Shown: in pieces, positions 35,154-44,360 of the stretch | How the letters are laid out: each line of letters begins with the position of its first letter | How positions within the stretch are numbered: position 1 is the stretch's first letter | From: DATFVA01 sp963764235 | Lineage (GTDB): Bacteria > Bacteroidota > Ignavibacteria > Ignavibacteriales > Ignavibacteriaceae | Length of the DNA stretch: 64,000 bases | NCBI GenBank assembly: GCA_963764235.1 | Contig: CAVXRO010000014.1 | Coordinates: forward strand, 620,001-684,000 | Reading direction: 5' to 3' | Notes under the pieces: model-generated | What the model was told of the DNA's origin: nothing | The model's input: the letters and a program-made list of their open reading frames with translations, nothing else | Database searches by the model: none | Translations under genes and position numbers: made by a program

Positions 35154-36668
35154 ATGCAAAAACCCCGCTTAAGCTTCTGGCAAATCTGGAATATGAGTTT
35201 CGGATTCCTTGGTATTCAGTTCGGCTTCGCACTTCAAAATGCAAATGTAAGCAGAATATTTGAAACATTGGGTGCTGATATCGATTCAATCCCTATATTA
35301 TGGATCGCGGCACCAGTAACAGGGCTTATAATACAGCCAATCATCGGACATTTCAGCGATAAGACATGGACAAGGCTCGGCAGAAGGAGACCGTATTTCT
35401 TCGGCGGTGCAATCCTTGCATCTATAGCCATCATCTTTATGCCTAACTCCCCTGCTCTCTGGGTTGCTGCAGGGATGCTGTGGATAATGGATGCATCAAT
35501 AAACATTTCGATGGAACCTTTCCGTGCGTTTGTCGCTGATAACCTGCCGTCTGAACAGCGAACCATCGGGTATTCAACGCAGAGCTTTTTTATCGGGATT
35601 GGAGCCGTTGTGGCCTCAGCTCTTCCTTATATGCTTACCAACTGGTTTAATATTGCAAACACTGCGCCTGCAGGTCAAATACCTGATTCGGTTAAATTCT
35701 CATTTTACATAGGGGGTGCTGTATTTTTCCTGGCTGTCTTGTGGACGGTTGCAACTTCCAAAGAATATTCGCCGGAAGAATTAAAACGATTTACTGAAAA
35801 TGAAGCTGAGCTTCAAAAGGAAGCCGGCTACAAATCTCCGATTGATGTATCGGCCTCTAAATTTTTCAGCAACGGATTTATATGGCTGGTGATCGGGCTG
35901 GCCTGTTCAGCCGTATTGTATTTCATTTTAAATGAAAATGATTTCGGATTATATGTTTTGTTCGTAGGACTGGTGGCATTTGGTTTCGTGCAGCTCGTCG
36001 CCGGACTGATGACCAAATCGGGAAATACCAAAAATGGCTTTGTTGTTGTCACCAACGACTTATATAAAATGCCTACTACGATGAAGCAGCTTGCCGTGGT
36101 TCAGTTCTTTTCCTGGTTTGCTTTATTTGCTATGTGGATATATACCACTCCTGCAGTTACTCATCATATATACGGGGCAACCGATCCGACATCCGAATTA
36201 TTTAATAAAGGAGCCGATTGGGTAGGAGTGCTTATGTCGGTCTACAACGGCTTCGCTGCAGTTATGGCTTTTGTTCTTGTATGGCTTGCAAAAAGGACCA
36301 GCAGGAAAAGCGTTCATATGATAAGTCTTGTAATTGGCGGAATTTCCTTTGCATCATTCTATGTAATCCGGAATCCCGATCTCCTTCTCATATCAGAACT
36401 GGGAATAGGACTTGCCTGGGCATCTATACTTGCGATGCCTTATGCAATTCTTGCGGGTTCCATTCCTCCTGAAAAGATGGGAGTTTATATGGGCATATTC
36501 AATTTCTTCATTGTCATACCGCAGATCACTGCTGCAGCAATACTCGGCTGGTTTGTAAGAGTTCCTTTCGGAGGAGAAGCTATCTATGCCCTGCTTCTCG
36601 GTGGAGCTTCAATGATATTCGCTGGAATTATGGTAATGTTTGTAAAAGATGTGGACGAAGTCAATTAA
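35154..36668 (+). CDS. MFS sugar transporter of the SLC45/GPH type
   Basis: A 504-residue inner-membrane protein with about 12 hydrophobic segments. The loop GHFSDKTWTRLGRRRPYFFGG after the second helix is the signature of the SLC45/sucrose-proton symporter relatives, and PFRAFVADNLPSEQRTIGYS is also typical. The family moves sucrose, maltose or similar disaccharides with protons. It is convergent with a MalFG-type ABC system, suggesting two uptake routes for one kind of sugar, which is inferred from context. AGGAA precedes the ATG. Confidence 0.85.
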   Translation: MQKPRLSFWQIWNMSFGFLGIQFGFALQNANVSRIFETLGADIDSIPILWIAAPVTGLIIQPIIGHFSDKTWTRLGRRRPYFFGGAILASIAIIFMPNSPALWVAAGMLWIMDASINISMEPFRAFVADNLPSEQRTIGYSTQSFFIGIGAVVASALPYMLTNWFNIANTAPAGQIPDSVKFSFYIGGAVFFLAVLWTVATSKEYSPEELKRFTENEAELQKEAGYKSPIDVSASKFFSNGFIWLVIGLACSAVLYFILNENDFGLYVLFVGLVAFGFVQLVAGLMTKSGNTKNGFVVVTNDLYKMPTTMKQLAVVQFFSWFALFAMWIYTTPAVTHHIYGATDPTSELFNKGADWVGVLMSVYNGFAAVMAFVLVWLAKRTSRKSVHMISLVIGGISFASFYVIRNPDLLLISELGIGLAWASILAMPYAILAGSIPPEKMGVYMGIFNFFIVIPQITAAAILGWFVRVPFGGEAIYALLLGGASMIFAGIMVMFVKDVDEVN

Positions 36669-36703
36669 CAATTGATAATTTATAATTAACAATTCTGCGG
36701 GGT

Positions 36704-37537
36704 TTAGCCTTTTACACTGCCGAGGGTAAGGCCGGAAACCAGCCATTTACTTAATACAATGAATAATATTACCACGGGAATACTAACAATAAGAGCGGCG
36801 GCTGCGTATAAACCCCACTCTGTAGTTAAATTGGATTGAAATGATTTTAGTCCCAGCGGCAGAGTATAAAGCGATGAATCCTGCAGAACCTGTGCAGCCA
36901 CGATATACTCGGACCAGGCTGTCATAAAGGAAAAGAGGGCTGTAATTACAAGTGCCGGCGCGGCCAGCGGAAAAATGATCTTGTAAAATGCCTGCCACCT
37001 GTTGCACCCGTCTATTCTGGCACTTTCTTCAAGACTGAGAGGGATTGTATCGTAATAGCCTTTCATCTGCCATACACAAAATGGAAGTGCTGTTGCTGAA
37101 TAAACTATTATAATTCCCAGGTAGCTGTTTATTAATCCAAGCTTAATAAGCATTATATACATCGGGAGGAGGAGCATTGTTGCCGGGAACATCTGAGTGG
37201 TTAATAATCCCAGCATGCTAAACTGTTTGCCGATAAATTGGAACCTTGACAATGCATATCCGGCAGTGGAAGCAAGTATTACACCAGTAACCGTCACAAC
37301 AAAAGATACTATTGTACTGTTCCATACCCAGGTTAGAAAAGGTCTGTTTGTGAAGAGCTCAACATACTGTTTGAAGGTTGCACTATCAGGTATAATTGCA
37401 AGGGATGTTGAAAGGAGTCTGTCGTTAGGACGTATTGATATCGTAAATACATTTATTACCGGATACAGGGCAACCAGCGTAAATATTATCAGGAATAAAT
37501 ATGTTAGGATGTCGGCAAGTAATTTTTTTCTATTCAT
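36704..37537 (-). CDS. Carbohydrate ABC transporter permease (MalG-like)
   Basis: A 277-residue inner-membrane permease with about six helices. The EAA loop that contacts the ATPase is ESARIDGCNRWQAFYKIIFPLAAP near residue 190, and the C-terminal KWLVSGLTLGSVKG matches MalG-family ends. It lies 52 bp after the MalE-MalF fusion gene. No MalK ATPase gene is in the window, so a shared ATPase elsewhere is likely. Confidence 0.92.
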   Translation of the reverse strand: MNRKKLLADILTYLFLIIFTLVALYPVINVFTISIRPNDRLLSTSLAIIPDSATFKQYVELFTNRPFLTWVWNSTIVSFVVTVTGVILASTAGYALSRFQFIGKQFSMLGLLTTQMFPATMLLLPMYIMLIKLGLINSYLGIIIVYSATALPFCVWQMKGYYDTIPLSLEESARIDGCNRWQAFYKIIFPLAAPALVITALFSFMTAWSEYIVAAQVLQDSSLYTLPLGLKSFQSNLTTEWGLYAAAALIVSIPVVILFIVLSKWLVSGLTLGSVKG

Positions 37538-37589
37538 ACTTTTTTAATTCACATTACAAATATTGCGGCTCTATTAATAAAACTTTGTT

Positions 37590-39806
37590 TTAATAAATTG
37601 ATTCAGTCGCTCTTGTCCTCCTCAGAAAAGTCAATCCGAACGCAAGGAGAATTAAAAATATAACCACACTGAATGCAGCAGCGTACCCGTATCTATATAA
37701 ATTAAATGCCGCCTTATAAACAAACGACACAAGTATATGAGTTTTATCCGATGGCTCTCCCGCATTACTTACCAGCCAGACTACGTTTATATTATTAAAG
37801 GTCCATATTACACCAAGAGTAATAGCAGGGATCATCACAGGCTTTATCAGTGGTATTGTAATGGATTTCAGCTTTTGGTACCATTTTGCTCCGTCGATAT
37901 CAGCTGCTTCATATAGTTCTTTAGGGATACTCTGCAGCGCGCCGAGCGCTATTATCATCATAAACGGAAATCCCAGCCATATGTTGGTCATTATCACTGC
38001 CATAAAGGCTTCTACGGGCGACTTCAGCCATTCAACAGGCGACATCGAGAGGAACTTAACAATTATCAGGTTAATTGCGCCGTATTCATAATTAAACATG
38101 CCCCTCCAGGTTAAAGCGACGATGTACTGCGGTATTGCCCACGGGAGAATCAGCAGCGTTCTGAATATGCCTGAACCCGGAAGGCTGCGGTTTATAAGCA
38201 GCGCAAGAGTAACACCAAGTACAACGTGAAAAACAATGTTTGTGCCTGTCCATATTATCGTCTTCAGAAAGAATTCATAGAACTGCGGTTCGGCAAACAC
38301 TTTTGCATACTGGTAGAAGCCGACTATACTCCAGTCGTTGATATGAGCAAGACTCATATTAGAAACAGAAAGAACAATGTTATAAATAAAAGGATAGAGG
38401 ATCACAGCAATCATTAAGATCATTGCGGGCAGAAGCAAATAGTAGGCAAACTTATCCCGCTTAAAATTCCTGAAGAAAGCCGTAATGCTTTTTCTTGTAA
38501 AAAATATAAGTGCGAACACGGCAAGAAAGAAGATAACAAAAACAATCGTTCTACCGACGGGGTCTTCATAATCCTCTCTAAGTTCCTTAATCTTTTTGAC
38601 AGCTTCCACCTGCATCTGCTTTGCCGCTTTCTGAGGAGTGATCGCGCCTCCGAGAACTGCCTGGTAGGCTGGACGCATAGCATCCCAGATAGCACGCATT
38701 TCTGTTACAATAGGAAGAGCGATCCCGTGGTCGATCTGGTTCTTCGAATTTATAAATATCTCATCGTTGGTCAGTTTAGGGTTGGAGTAGAGTTCCTTCC
38801 TGCTTGGAAATGTTTTTATCTCCAGCGCGGTTTCAAGCTGCTTTTCAGGACTCATTAAAAATTTAAGAAGATCTTTTATCTCGCCCAGCTTTTTCTTATC
38901 AACATTTATATTGATGGAATAGCCTTTGGGAGCAACCATGGGAGTTGCATACTTCCCTGTCTCAGTAATGATGGGGAGGACGGATATTCCATAATTTATG
39001 CCGGCGTTGCCGTAGCTCGACCATGACCAGTCGCCATTAATTATCATTCCCGCCTTTCCCTCTTTGAAAAGAACATCGGCGATATCATAATCAGCTTCAC
39101 CGGGGATGATCTTGTACTTATCACGAAGGTCTGCTATAAAATTAAGGGCATTCACCATTGCAGGAGTATTCAATGTAGGAGTATCAGTACTATCTAGCAC
39201 CCAGCCCCCGAAGCCGGTAAGAAAAGGGATAAAGAAATAAGGCTCAGTGTAGTTCCAGACCAATCCATACTGATCAATCCTGCCGTCCCCGTTCAAATCC
39301 TTTGTAAGCTTCTTCCCTATCTCAATCAATTCTTTATCTGTTTTTGGAGGAACCGGAACAAGATCCTTATTATAGACAAGAGTAAGATGATTGCCAAGCT
39401 TATCCGCCAGCTGCCAGAGGTGACCCTTATAAGTAATCAGCGCTTTATCATTAAAATGAGAGAGATAATCTTTTGAAAAAACATTTTCGAGAGGTTTAAT
39501 GATCTCCATATCAGCGAAAGGTCCCACCTGATCGGATGGTCCATATATAAGATCGGGGCCCTGTCCCCCTATCGCCGCGACTATATAGCCCGACCGCATT
39601 TCCTCGGTTTCTTTGTAAAGCTGGATTATCTTCATACCGGGGTGCAGCTTTATATACTCGTCGATCTGGTTCTGGAGGACATTCTTTTCCTCGGGACGCA
39701 TATTATGCCAGATGACAATCTGGTTTTCCGGTTCCTTATGCGCACACCCTGAGAAAAGCAAACCAGCCAGAATGAGAAATAAGAGTAGGAATTTTGATCT
39801 GATCAT
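37590..39806 (-). CDS. Fused sugar-binding protein and ABC permease (MalE-MalF fusion)
   Basis: One 738-residue frame joins two proteins that are normally separate. Residues 1-21 are a lipoprotein signal (LLFSGC, Cys21). Residues about 25-430 are an extracellular solute-binding protein (GKKLTKDLNGDGRIDQYGL, MIINGDWSWSSYG). A hydrophobic helix at about 435-455 is followed by a MalF-type permease with the EAA loop LYEAADIDGAKWYQKLKSITIP near residue 650. The binding domain is therefore tethered to the channel. I see no break in the frame. Substrate is unknown; maltodextrin-like sugars fit the neighbours. Confidence 0.9.
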   Translation of the reverse strand: MIRSKFLLLFLILAGLLFSGCAHKEPENQIVIWHNMRPEEKNVLQNQIDEYIKLHPGMKIIQLYKETEEMRSGYIVAAIGGQGPDLIYGPSDQVGPFADMEIIKPLENVFSKDYLSHFNDKALITYKGHLWQLADKLGNHLTLVYNKDLVPVPPKTDKELIEIGKKLTKDLNGDGRIDQYGLVWNYTEPYFFIPFLTGFGGWVLDSTDTPTLNTPAMVNALNFIADLRDKYKIIPGEADYDIADVLFKEGKAGMIINGDWSWSSYGNAGINYGISVLPIITETGKYATPMVAPKGYSININVDKKKLGEIKDLLKFLMSPEKQLETALEIKTFPSRKELYSNPKLTNDEIFINSKNQIDHGIALPIVTEMRAIWDAMRPAYQAVLGGAITPQKAAKQMQVEAVKKIKELREDYEDPVGRTIVFVIFFLAVFALIFFTRKSITAFFRNFKRDKFAYYLLLPAMILMIAVILYPFIYNIVLSVSNMSLAHINDWSIVGFYQYAKVFAEPQFYEFFLKTIIWTGTNIVFHVVLGVTLALLINRSLPGSGIFRTLLILPWAIPQYIVALTWRGMFNYEYGAINLIIVKFLSMSPVEWLKSPVEAFMAVIMTNIWLGFPFMMIIALGALQSIPKELYEAADIDGAKWYQKLKSITIPLIKPVMIPAITLGVIWTFNNINVVWLVSNAGEPSDKTHILVSFVYKAAFNLYRYGYAAAFSVVIFLILLAFGLTFLRRTRATESIY

Positions 39807-39876
39807 TAATTACCTGAAAATAGCTGGGTAAAAATAGGTAAAGGGAAAGAATGTTGAAAGTGAACTAAGAAGAGCT

Positions 39877-40557
39877 TCAGCTATGCGAAGATGCCCAATC
39901 TCCAATCTTTGCTGCAAGTTCTCTCATGATTTCATCATCAGTTCTACCCGAACTTTTAAGCATATGAAATGAATGATCAGCACCATCGATTAAATGGAGA
40001 GATGCTTTGTTCCCAAGTTTTTTAATGACAGGTTTTAATAATCCTGGTTCGGCAAGTTTGTCCCTTATACCCTGCAGAAAAAGCATAGGTACACTGACAT
40101 TAAATAAATGTTCCGATCTTTCTGTTGAAGGTTTGCCCGGAGGATGAAGAGGGAATCCAATAAATACTATCCCCTTAACATTTTCGAGCGGCTCTTTGGA
40201 TTCAGCCATTGAGGTCATTCTGCCGCCCATCGATTTACCGCCTGCGAAGACCGGAAGACTGCCTGAATAATCGCTTGCAGCTTTAACTGCAGAGCGGACC
40301 GTCTCCATTAGAACAGGGGCAAAATCAGGTCTCTTTTTCTTATTTTCAGTATAAGGGAAATTATATCTTAAAGTCCCGATCCGTTCATCAGCAAGGTAAT
40401 CTGCAATGGTTTCCATAAACAAATGATTCATATCCGCTCCTGCACCGTGAGCCAGCACCAGGAACAGGCTGGCTTTCTCAGGAAGAATTACAATCCCGCT
40501 CACCTTGCCTGAATTTTTTGAGGCAGTGAAAGTGATATTGTGGGTGGTTTTTTTCAT
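39877..40557 (-). CDS. Alpha/beta hydrolase, TEX30/KANL3-like (dienelactone-hydrolase type)
   Basis: The start at 40557 is preferred because the longer frame to 40662 runs through low-complexity spacer DNA (repeated GGAACAAG words). The 226-residue protein has an N-terminal VLAHGAGADMNH oxyanion region, the nucleophile in FAGGKSMGGRMTS, the acid in RDKLAEP and the His in DGADHSFH. This matches the KANL3/Tex30 group of hydrolases whose substrates are unknown. There is no clear ribosome-binding site. It stands alone. Confidence 0.75.
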   Translation of the reverse strand: MKKTTHNITFTASKNSGKVSGIVILPEKASLFLVLAHGAGADMNHLFMETIADYLADERIGTLRYNFPYTENKKKRPDFAPVLMETVRSAVKAASDYSGSLPVFAGGKSMGGRMTSMAESKEPLENVKGIVFIGFPLHPPGKPSTERSEHLFNVSVPMLFLQGIRDKLAEPGLLKPVIKKLGNKASLHLIDGADHSFHMLKSSGRTDDEIMRELAAKIGDWASSHS

Positions 40558-40746
40558 AAGGCGGAATATACATGAAACAAGGAAAAAGAAAAAAGGAACA
40601 AGGAACAAGTAAGAACTGCGTCTGGCAGGCTCGTCCCGATAGGACTCGGACCCAGGCAGCATTTATCGAAAAAATTAAATAGGGATACAGGCTGGTGAAA
40701 TATTATCAAGAATTGTATACATTACTTAAAAGAATATTTTGCTAAT

Positions 40747-41271
40747 ATGATATCAGATTACCGTTTAAAGCTCTTAAATTTAGTCAGAGATTTTTATCAA
40801 TCTGCAGTAAAAATAAACGGAATTTACAGAATTGCGTTAATAGGCTCTCTTCTTACAGATAAAGTAAGACCAAAAGATGCAGATATTCTGATTACAATAT
40901 CTGACGACCTGGATTTAATTTATCTGGCAAAAATCAGCAGAAGGCTGCAGGGGAAAGCTGGCAGTATGGCAAGCGGTGCAGATATATTTTTAACAAACAC
41001 AGAAATGCAATATATAGGAAGAATTTGTATATGGAAAGATTGCAGACCGGGCATAAGAGTAAGATGTGATGCACTAAATTGTGGGAAAAGGGAATATTTA
41101 CATGATGATTTACAATCTGTAAATCTTTCAAATGAAATAACAATTAATCCACCACTAATATTATTCCCTGAAATCAAAAGAAATTCCAAAATACCTTTAG
41201 ATGTTGAAGAAGAATTGATAGGCAATTACAGCTCAGCAGTTAAGCCGTCAGATGATTTAACAAAAAAATAA
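40747..41271 (+). CDS. Nucleotidyltransferase-fold protein
   Basis: A 174-residue cytoplasmic protein. IALIGSLLTDKVRPKDADILI has the GS...DxD pattern of pol-beta-type nucleotidyltransferases, with a possible third acidic residue in SGADIFLTN. The second half has a conserved-looking CRPGIRVRCDALNCGKREYLHDD. Members of this type occur sporadically in bacteria and I do not know a function. It is AT-rich, as is the next gene, 12 bases downstream, with which it probably forms an operon. A MNT-like antitoxin role is possible but not supported by a recognised partner. Confidence 0.6.
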   Translation: MISDYRLKLLNLVRDFYQSAVKINGIYRIALIGSLLTDKVRPKDADILITISDDLDLIYLAKISRRLQGKAGSMASGADIFLTNTEMQYIGRICIWKDCRPGIRVRCDALNCGKREYLHDDLQSVNLSNEITINPPLILFPEIKRNSKIPLDVEEELIGNYSSAVKPSDDLTKK

Positions 41272-41283
41272 TGAGTCTAGATT

Positions 41284-42084
41284 ATGCCAGATTACAACAA
41301 CACCCCTCTCCCGGAATGTGAAGGATTTACTCCGATGCAAATGCATAAAATAATTTACTATCCTTTTGATGAAAATTGCCCTATTAAAATAAACAAATTA
41401 AATAATGAAGTATTGACCAGTGAAAGTCCTATTCTTAAAATCATATTAGAGCTTTTATTTATAATAAAAGCGAAGAAAATAAAACTCACTCAAAATGGGA
41501 ACCTTCCTCTTAAAGTTATTAAAGAAATTTATTCCCAAAAATATTTGCCTGAAAGATGGATAGAAAATGGAATCGTGAAAATAAGAACAGAGACAGACTG
41601 GCTAGTTATCCACAATATTAAACTTGTTTTAAAACTTGCGGGTCTTGTGAGAATGCAATACCACTATTTATTACTGACAAAAAAATGTGAATCATTATTA
41701 ACGAATGAGAAGTATTCAGAGTTATTTTATGAGTTCCTAAAAACCTTTACCTTAGAATTTAATTGGGCGTATAATGATAGCTATAATGATGAAATCCTTG
41801 GTCAATTAGGGTTTTTGTACAGCTTATATCTTTTAAATAAATACGGGAAAGATGAAAGAGATTTGAAATATTATACTAATTTATATTTTTCTGCTTTTCC
41901 ATCATTCGTTGAATATGACAATAATCATTCAATGAAAGAATCTGCATTTCACACAAGGTTTATTGAACGATTTTCTATATGGATTGGATTTGCGGAAGAT
42001 GAGATTATAGAGGGTAAAAAATATTATGAGTGTAAAATATTAATTAAAAGCAAAAAATTATTGGAACAGTTTTTACAAGTTTAG
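41284..42084 (+). CDS. Uncharacterised protein downstream of the nucleotidyltransferase gene
   Basis: I do not recognise a characterised family. The 266-residue protein opens with PDYNNTPLPECEGFTPMQMHKI, an opening I associate with widely scattered hypothetical proteins, and is rich in Lys, Ile, Leu and Tyr without membrane segments or Cys clusters. The middle (LPLKVIKEIYSQKYLPERW, NIKLVLKLAGLVRMQYHYLLLTKKCE) is helical. One sampled 60-base line (41401-41460) has 15 G or C bases, well below neighbouring core genes. Codon use agrees with the upstream nucleotidyltransferase-like gene, suggesting joint acquisition. Confidence 0.55.
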   Translation: MPDYNNTPLPECEGFTPMQMHKIIYYPFDENCPIKINKLNNEVLTSESPILKIILELLFIIKAKKIKLTQNGNLPLKVIKEIYSQKYLPERWIENGIVKIRTETDWLVIHNIKLVLKLAGLVRMQYHYLLLTKKCESLLTNEKYSELFYEFLKTFTLEFNWAYNDSYNDEILGQLGFLYSLYLLNKYGKDERDLKYYTNLYFSAFPSFVEYDNNHSMKESAFHTRFIERFSIWIGFAEDEIIEGKKYYECKILIKSKKLLEQFLQV

Positions 42085-42512
42085 TAAAATCAAATTTATC
42101 CAAAATAAATGATTCGATTGAATGATTCTTAACGAGGGATCCAAAATAATATAGCAGATATTCCGGGACAGATCGAAACCACCATTTTTTGGGATAGCAT
42201 TATGACGAACGTTAGTTTGTAAAGATAAAAATGCTCATAAAAAGTTATATCCGGTACGGATAGTTAAAAGAATAAAATTATACACCATAATAAATTCCTG
42301 AAAAGTTTACGATGAAGAAGTTTGATCATGTTTCCGGCAATCATTTACAAATAGACGGCGCAAGGATTTATTATGAGATATTAGACTTATGGGTAAAACC
42401 GGTACTGTTAAGGTTGTAAGAATTCCCTTTCGTTAGAAGCTTAAATTTCTGAAATATGTCCAGGTATGAAAGTGATCAAAGATCTTAATTAAAAATAAAA
42501 GAGGAACAAATT
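42085..42512. other. 428-bp spacer with a hydrolase remnant
   Basis: AT-rich sequence after the 41284 gene. Apart from the remnant at 42312-42419 I see no gene, RNA or clear terminator. AAAGAGGAACAAATT just before 42513 is the ribosome-binding site of the next gene. Confidence 0.5.
42312..42419 (+). pseudogene. Remnant of the 5' end of an alpha/beta-hydrolase gene
   Basis: A 35-codon open frame starts MKKFDHVSGNHLQIDGARIY and continues YEILDLWVKPVLLRL before a TAA. The pattern (h)xIDGARIYYE...KPVLL is how many alpha/beta hydrolases begin, just before the HG oxyanion motif, which is missing here. No continuation is found downstream. It is best explained as a deleted gene; a real small peptide is possible. 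Confidence 0.45.
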
Positions 42513-43028
42513 ATGAACAAGCAGATTCTGATCTTCATTGCACAACTCATTTTACTGGTAAACATTCCTACAATTTCGACATTTTCCCAGGATCAGGATG
42601 ACGAGGCTGCGGTCCGCAAGATTATCCAGGATGAAATTGATGCATGGAATAAGGGAGATGCAGTTGAATATGGAGAGCATTTTGCGAAGGATGGCACATT
42701 CACAAATATTTTAGGTGTTTATTACACGGGTCACGATGTTTTTGTCAAAGAGCATGAACAGATCTTCAAGAGTATTTTCCTGAAGAGTAAATTACAACAA
42801 GACGTCATTTCCCTCCAGTTTGTTGATCCTGACGCAGCAGTCGTAGAGGTACTTACTGCTGTATCAGGAATGCAAAAAGTTCCCGGCCGCAAGGATAATT
42901 TTGACTCAAAAGGACGTCTGCGAACACGACTTCTTCAAGTGGCTGCTAAGAGACACGGGAAATGGGAAATAGTCGCTTATCATAACGTTGAGGTAAAAGA
43001 TGCTCTGCATGCACCAGAACCAAAGTAG
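42513..43028 (+). CDS. Exported SnoaL-like/DUF4440 (NTF2-fold) protein
   Basis: A 171-residue protein with a signal peptide (QILIFIAQLILLVNIPTISTFS) followed by an NTF2-like domain of the SgcJ/EcaC type: DEAAVRKIIQDEIDAWNKGDAVEYGEHFAKDG, then GHDVFVKEHEQIFKSIF and a final KWEIVAYHNVEV. Such domains bind small molecules or act as isomerases or hydrolases; nothing points to the ligand. It is a single gene with a good upstream GAGGAAC site. A second NTF2-type lipoprotein is at 58376. Confidence 0.8.
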   Translation: MNKQILIFIAQLILLVNIPTISTFSQDQDDEAAVRKIIQDEIDAWNKGDAVEYGEHFAKDGTFTNILGVYYTGHDVFVKEHEQIFKSIFLKSKLQQDVISLQFVDPDAAVVEVLTAVSGMQKVPGRKDNFDSKGRLRTRLLQVAAKRHGKWEIVAYHNVEVKDALHAPEPK

Positions 43029-43217
43029 GTCTTAATTTTTGTTTCGGAATTGTTAATAAATCCTTTTTTCAAGAGAGTTCCTTTAGAAGAACCAGAAAAT
43101 TCTAACGGATCTCCTCTCTTTCTCTATAATTTTATGGCGAATAGTGTTACATTTGATATACATTATTTGCATTTAATCCAGTATAAAAATAATTTTTATC
43201 CCTAATTTTGTGGAATT

Positions 43218-43673
43218 ATGGCCAAAGAGACCGAAGAAAAAAATATTACCGTAAACAGGAAAGCAAGGCACGAATACACTATTCTGCAGACCTATGAAGC
43301 AGGAATTGTACTCCAGGGGACCGAAGTTAAAGCACTAAGGCAGGGTAAAGCAAACCTGGTTGACAGCCATGCAAACCTGGTTAACGGCGAGGTCTTTCTT
43401 TTCGGAGCTCACATTAGTGTTTATGAACAGGGCAATATCAACAACCATGAGCCCACAAGAACCCGGAAATTGCTCCTTAATAAGAGCGAGATCAAAAAAT
43501 TAATAGGGAAAGTTAAAGAGAAAGGCTTAACATTAATTCCATTAAGATTATATTTCAGGAATGGAAAAGTAAAAGTTGAGCTGGCGCTGGCCAAAGGTAA
43601 AAAAGTATATGATAAGAGAGAATCGATTGCGAAGAGAGACAGGCAGAGAGATCAGGAAAGGAGTATCAAATAG
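43218..43673 (+). CDS. smpB: SsrA-binding protein
   Basis: Binds tmRNA and brings it to stalled ribosomes for trans-translation. The 151-residue protein has NRKARHEYTILQTYEAGIVLQGTEVKALR at the N-terminus, NNHEPTRTRKLLLNKSEI in the middle and the basic tail KKVYDKRESIAKRDRQRDQER. I found no tmRNA gene in the adjacent spacers. Low-complexity repeats begin directly after the stop codon. Confidence 0.96.
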   Translation: MAKETEEKNITVNRKARHEYTILQTYEAGIVLQGTEVKALRQGKANLVDSHANLVNGEVFLFGAHISVYEQGNINNHEPTRTRKLLLNKSEIKKLIGKVKEKGLTLIPLRLYFRNGKVKVELALAKGKKVYDKRESIAKRDRQRDQERSIK

Positions 43674-43710
43674 CAGGAGGGAATGAATGTATGGATGTAT
43701 GATTGTATGG

Positions 43711-43731
43711 GTTGGGATGGAAGAGTGGATG
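43711..43731 (+). repeat. 21-bp direct repeat, left copy, within a GTATGG-rich low-complexity tract
   Basis: GTTGGGATGGAAGAGTGGAT plus G is repeated exactly at 44361-44381, 650 bp away. The surrounding tract (43681-43770) is made of degenerate GGATG, GTATGG and GAATGG words. The two copies enclose the broken four-helix-bundle gene. Confidence 0.75.
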
Positions 43732-43817
43732 GTTGAATGGTTGTATGGGTTGGAATGGATGGATGTTGCCTGCTGTTGGGTAGAAGTTTTTTAGTTTTTT
43801 AATTATGCGGATGTTTG

Positions 43818-44261
43818 ATGAAGGAAGAACTAATAATTAAACTCAATGAGAATAAGAATATAAATCGTGGTTACAGAGACCTGATTGTTTGGCAGGAAGC
43901 AGTTGATCTGTATTCTTTTGTTAAGCAAAAATTAAATCTGTTAAATAGTATTTCTTATAAGGTCAAAGCTTAGGTGGAGGATTCAATATTTTCTGTATCT
44001 TCAAATATTGCTGAAGGATACTCGAGAAGATCAATAAAAGAAAATATTCAATTTCTATCTGTTGCTCTGGCGTCTTTAGGTGAGAATTATTCCCAGGTAT
44101 CTACTTTGACAAATTCTGAGGATCTGGATTTAGCATGGTTTAATGAATATGATCGGAAACATTATTCTCTTGAGAATAAACTTGTTAAGTTAAATAGAAT
44201 TTACGTTTTGAAGTTAAAAGTGAAAGATGAATGGAAAAATGATTATATGTTGAAGGAATGA
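43818..44261 (+). pseudogene. Four-helix-bundle (23S rRNA intervening-sequence type) protein gene with an in-frame amber
   Basis: The ATG at 43818 opens a frame of 51 codons (INRGYRDLIVWQEAVDLYSF) ending at TAG 43971-43973. Directly after it the same frame continues from GTG 43974 as VEDSIFSVSSNIAEGYSRRS to TAA at 44261. Together they make a normal four-helix-bundle protein of about 147 residues, in which the expected residue at the break is Gln, so CAG to TAG would explain it. These proteins are encoded in 23S rRNA intervening sequences or stand alone; the function is unknown. Low-complexity direct repeats flank the gene. Confidence 0.8.
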
Positions 44262-44360
44262 TGAGGAATGTGACAGTATGGTTTGGAAGATTGAACCATA
44301 CGATCATACAACCATACAGTCATACAAACGTGAGGAATAATGGGGGTTGTATGTGTAAGA

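Noticed and set aside
40558..40662. N-terminal 35-residue extension of the alpha/beta hydrolase at 39877
   Set aside because: The extension is coded by low-complexity spacer DNA (GGAACAAG words), has no family similarity, and the ATG at 40557 gives a normal hydrolase N-terminus.
43029..43217. tmRNA gene next to smpB
   Set aside because: The spacer is too short for a tmRNA and shows neither a tRNA-like acceptor end nor a tag reading frame.
43681..43770. Possible CRISPR-like or satellite array
   Set aside because: The GGATG/GTATGG words are irregular in length and spacing, with no constant repeat-spacer pattern and no cas genes.
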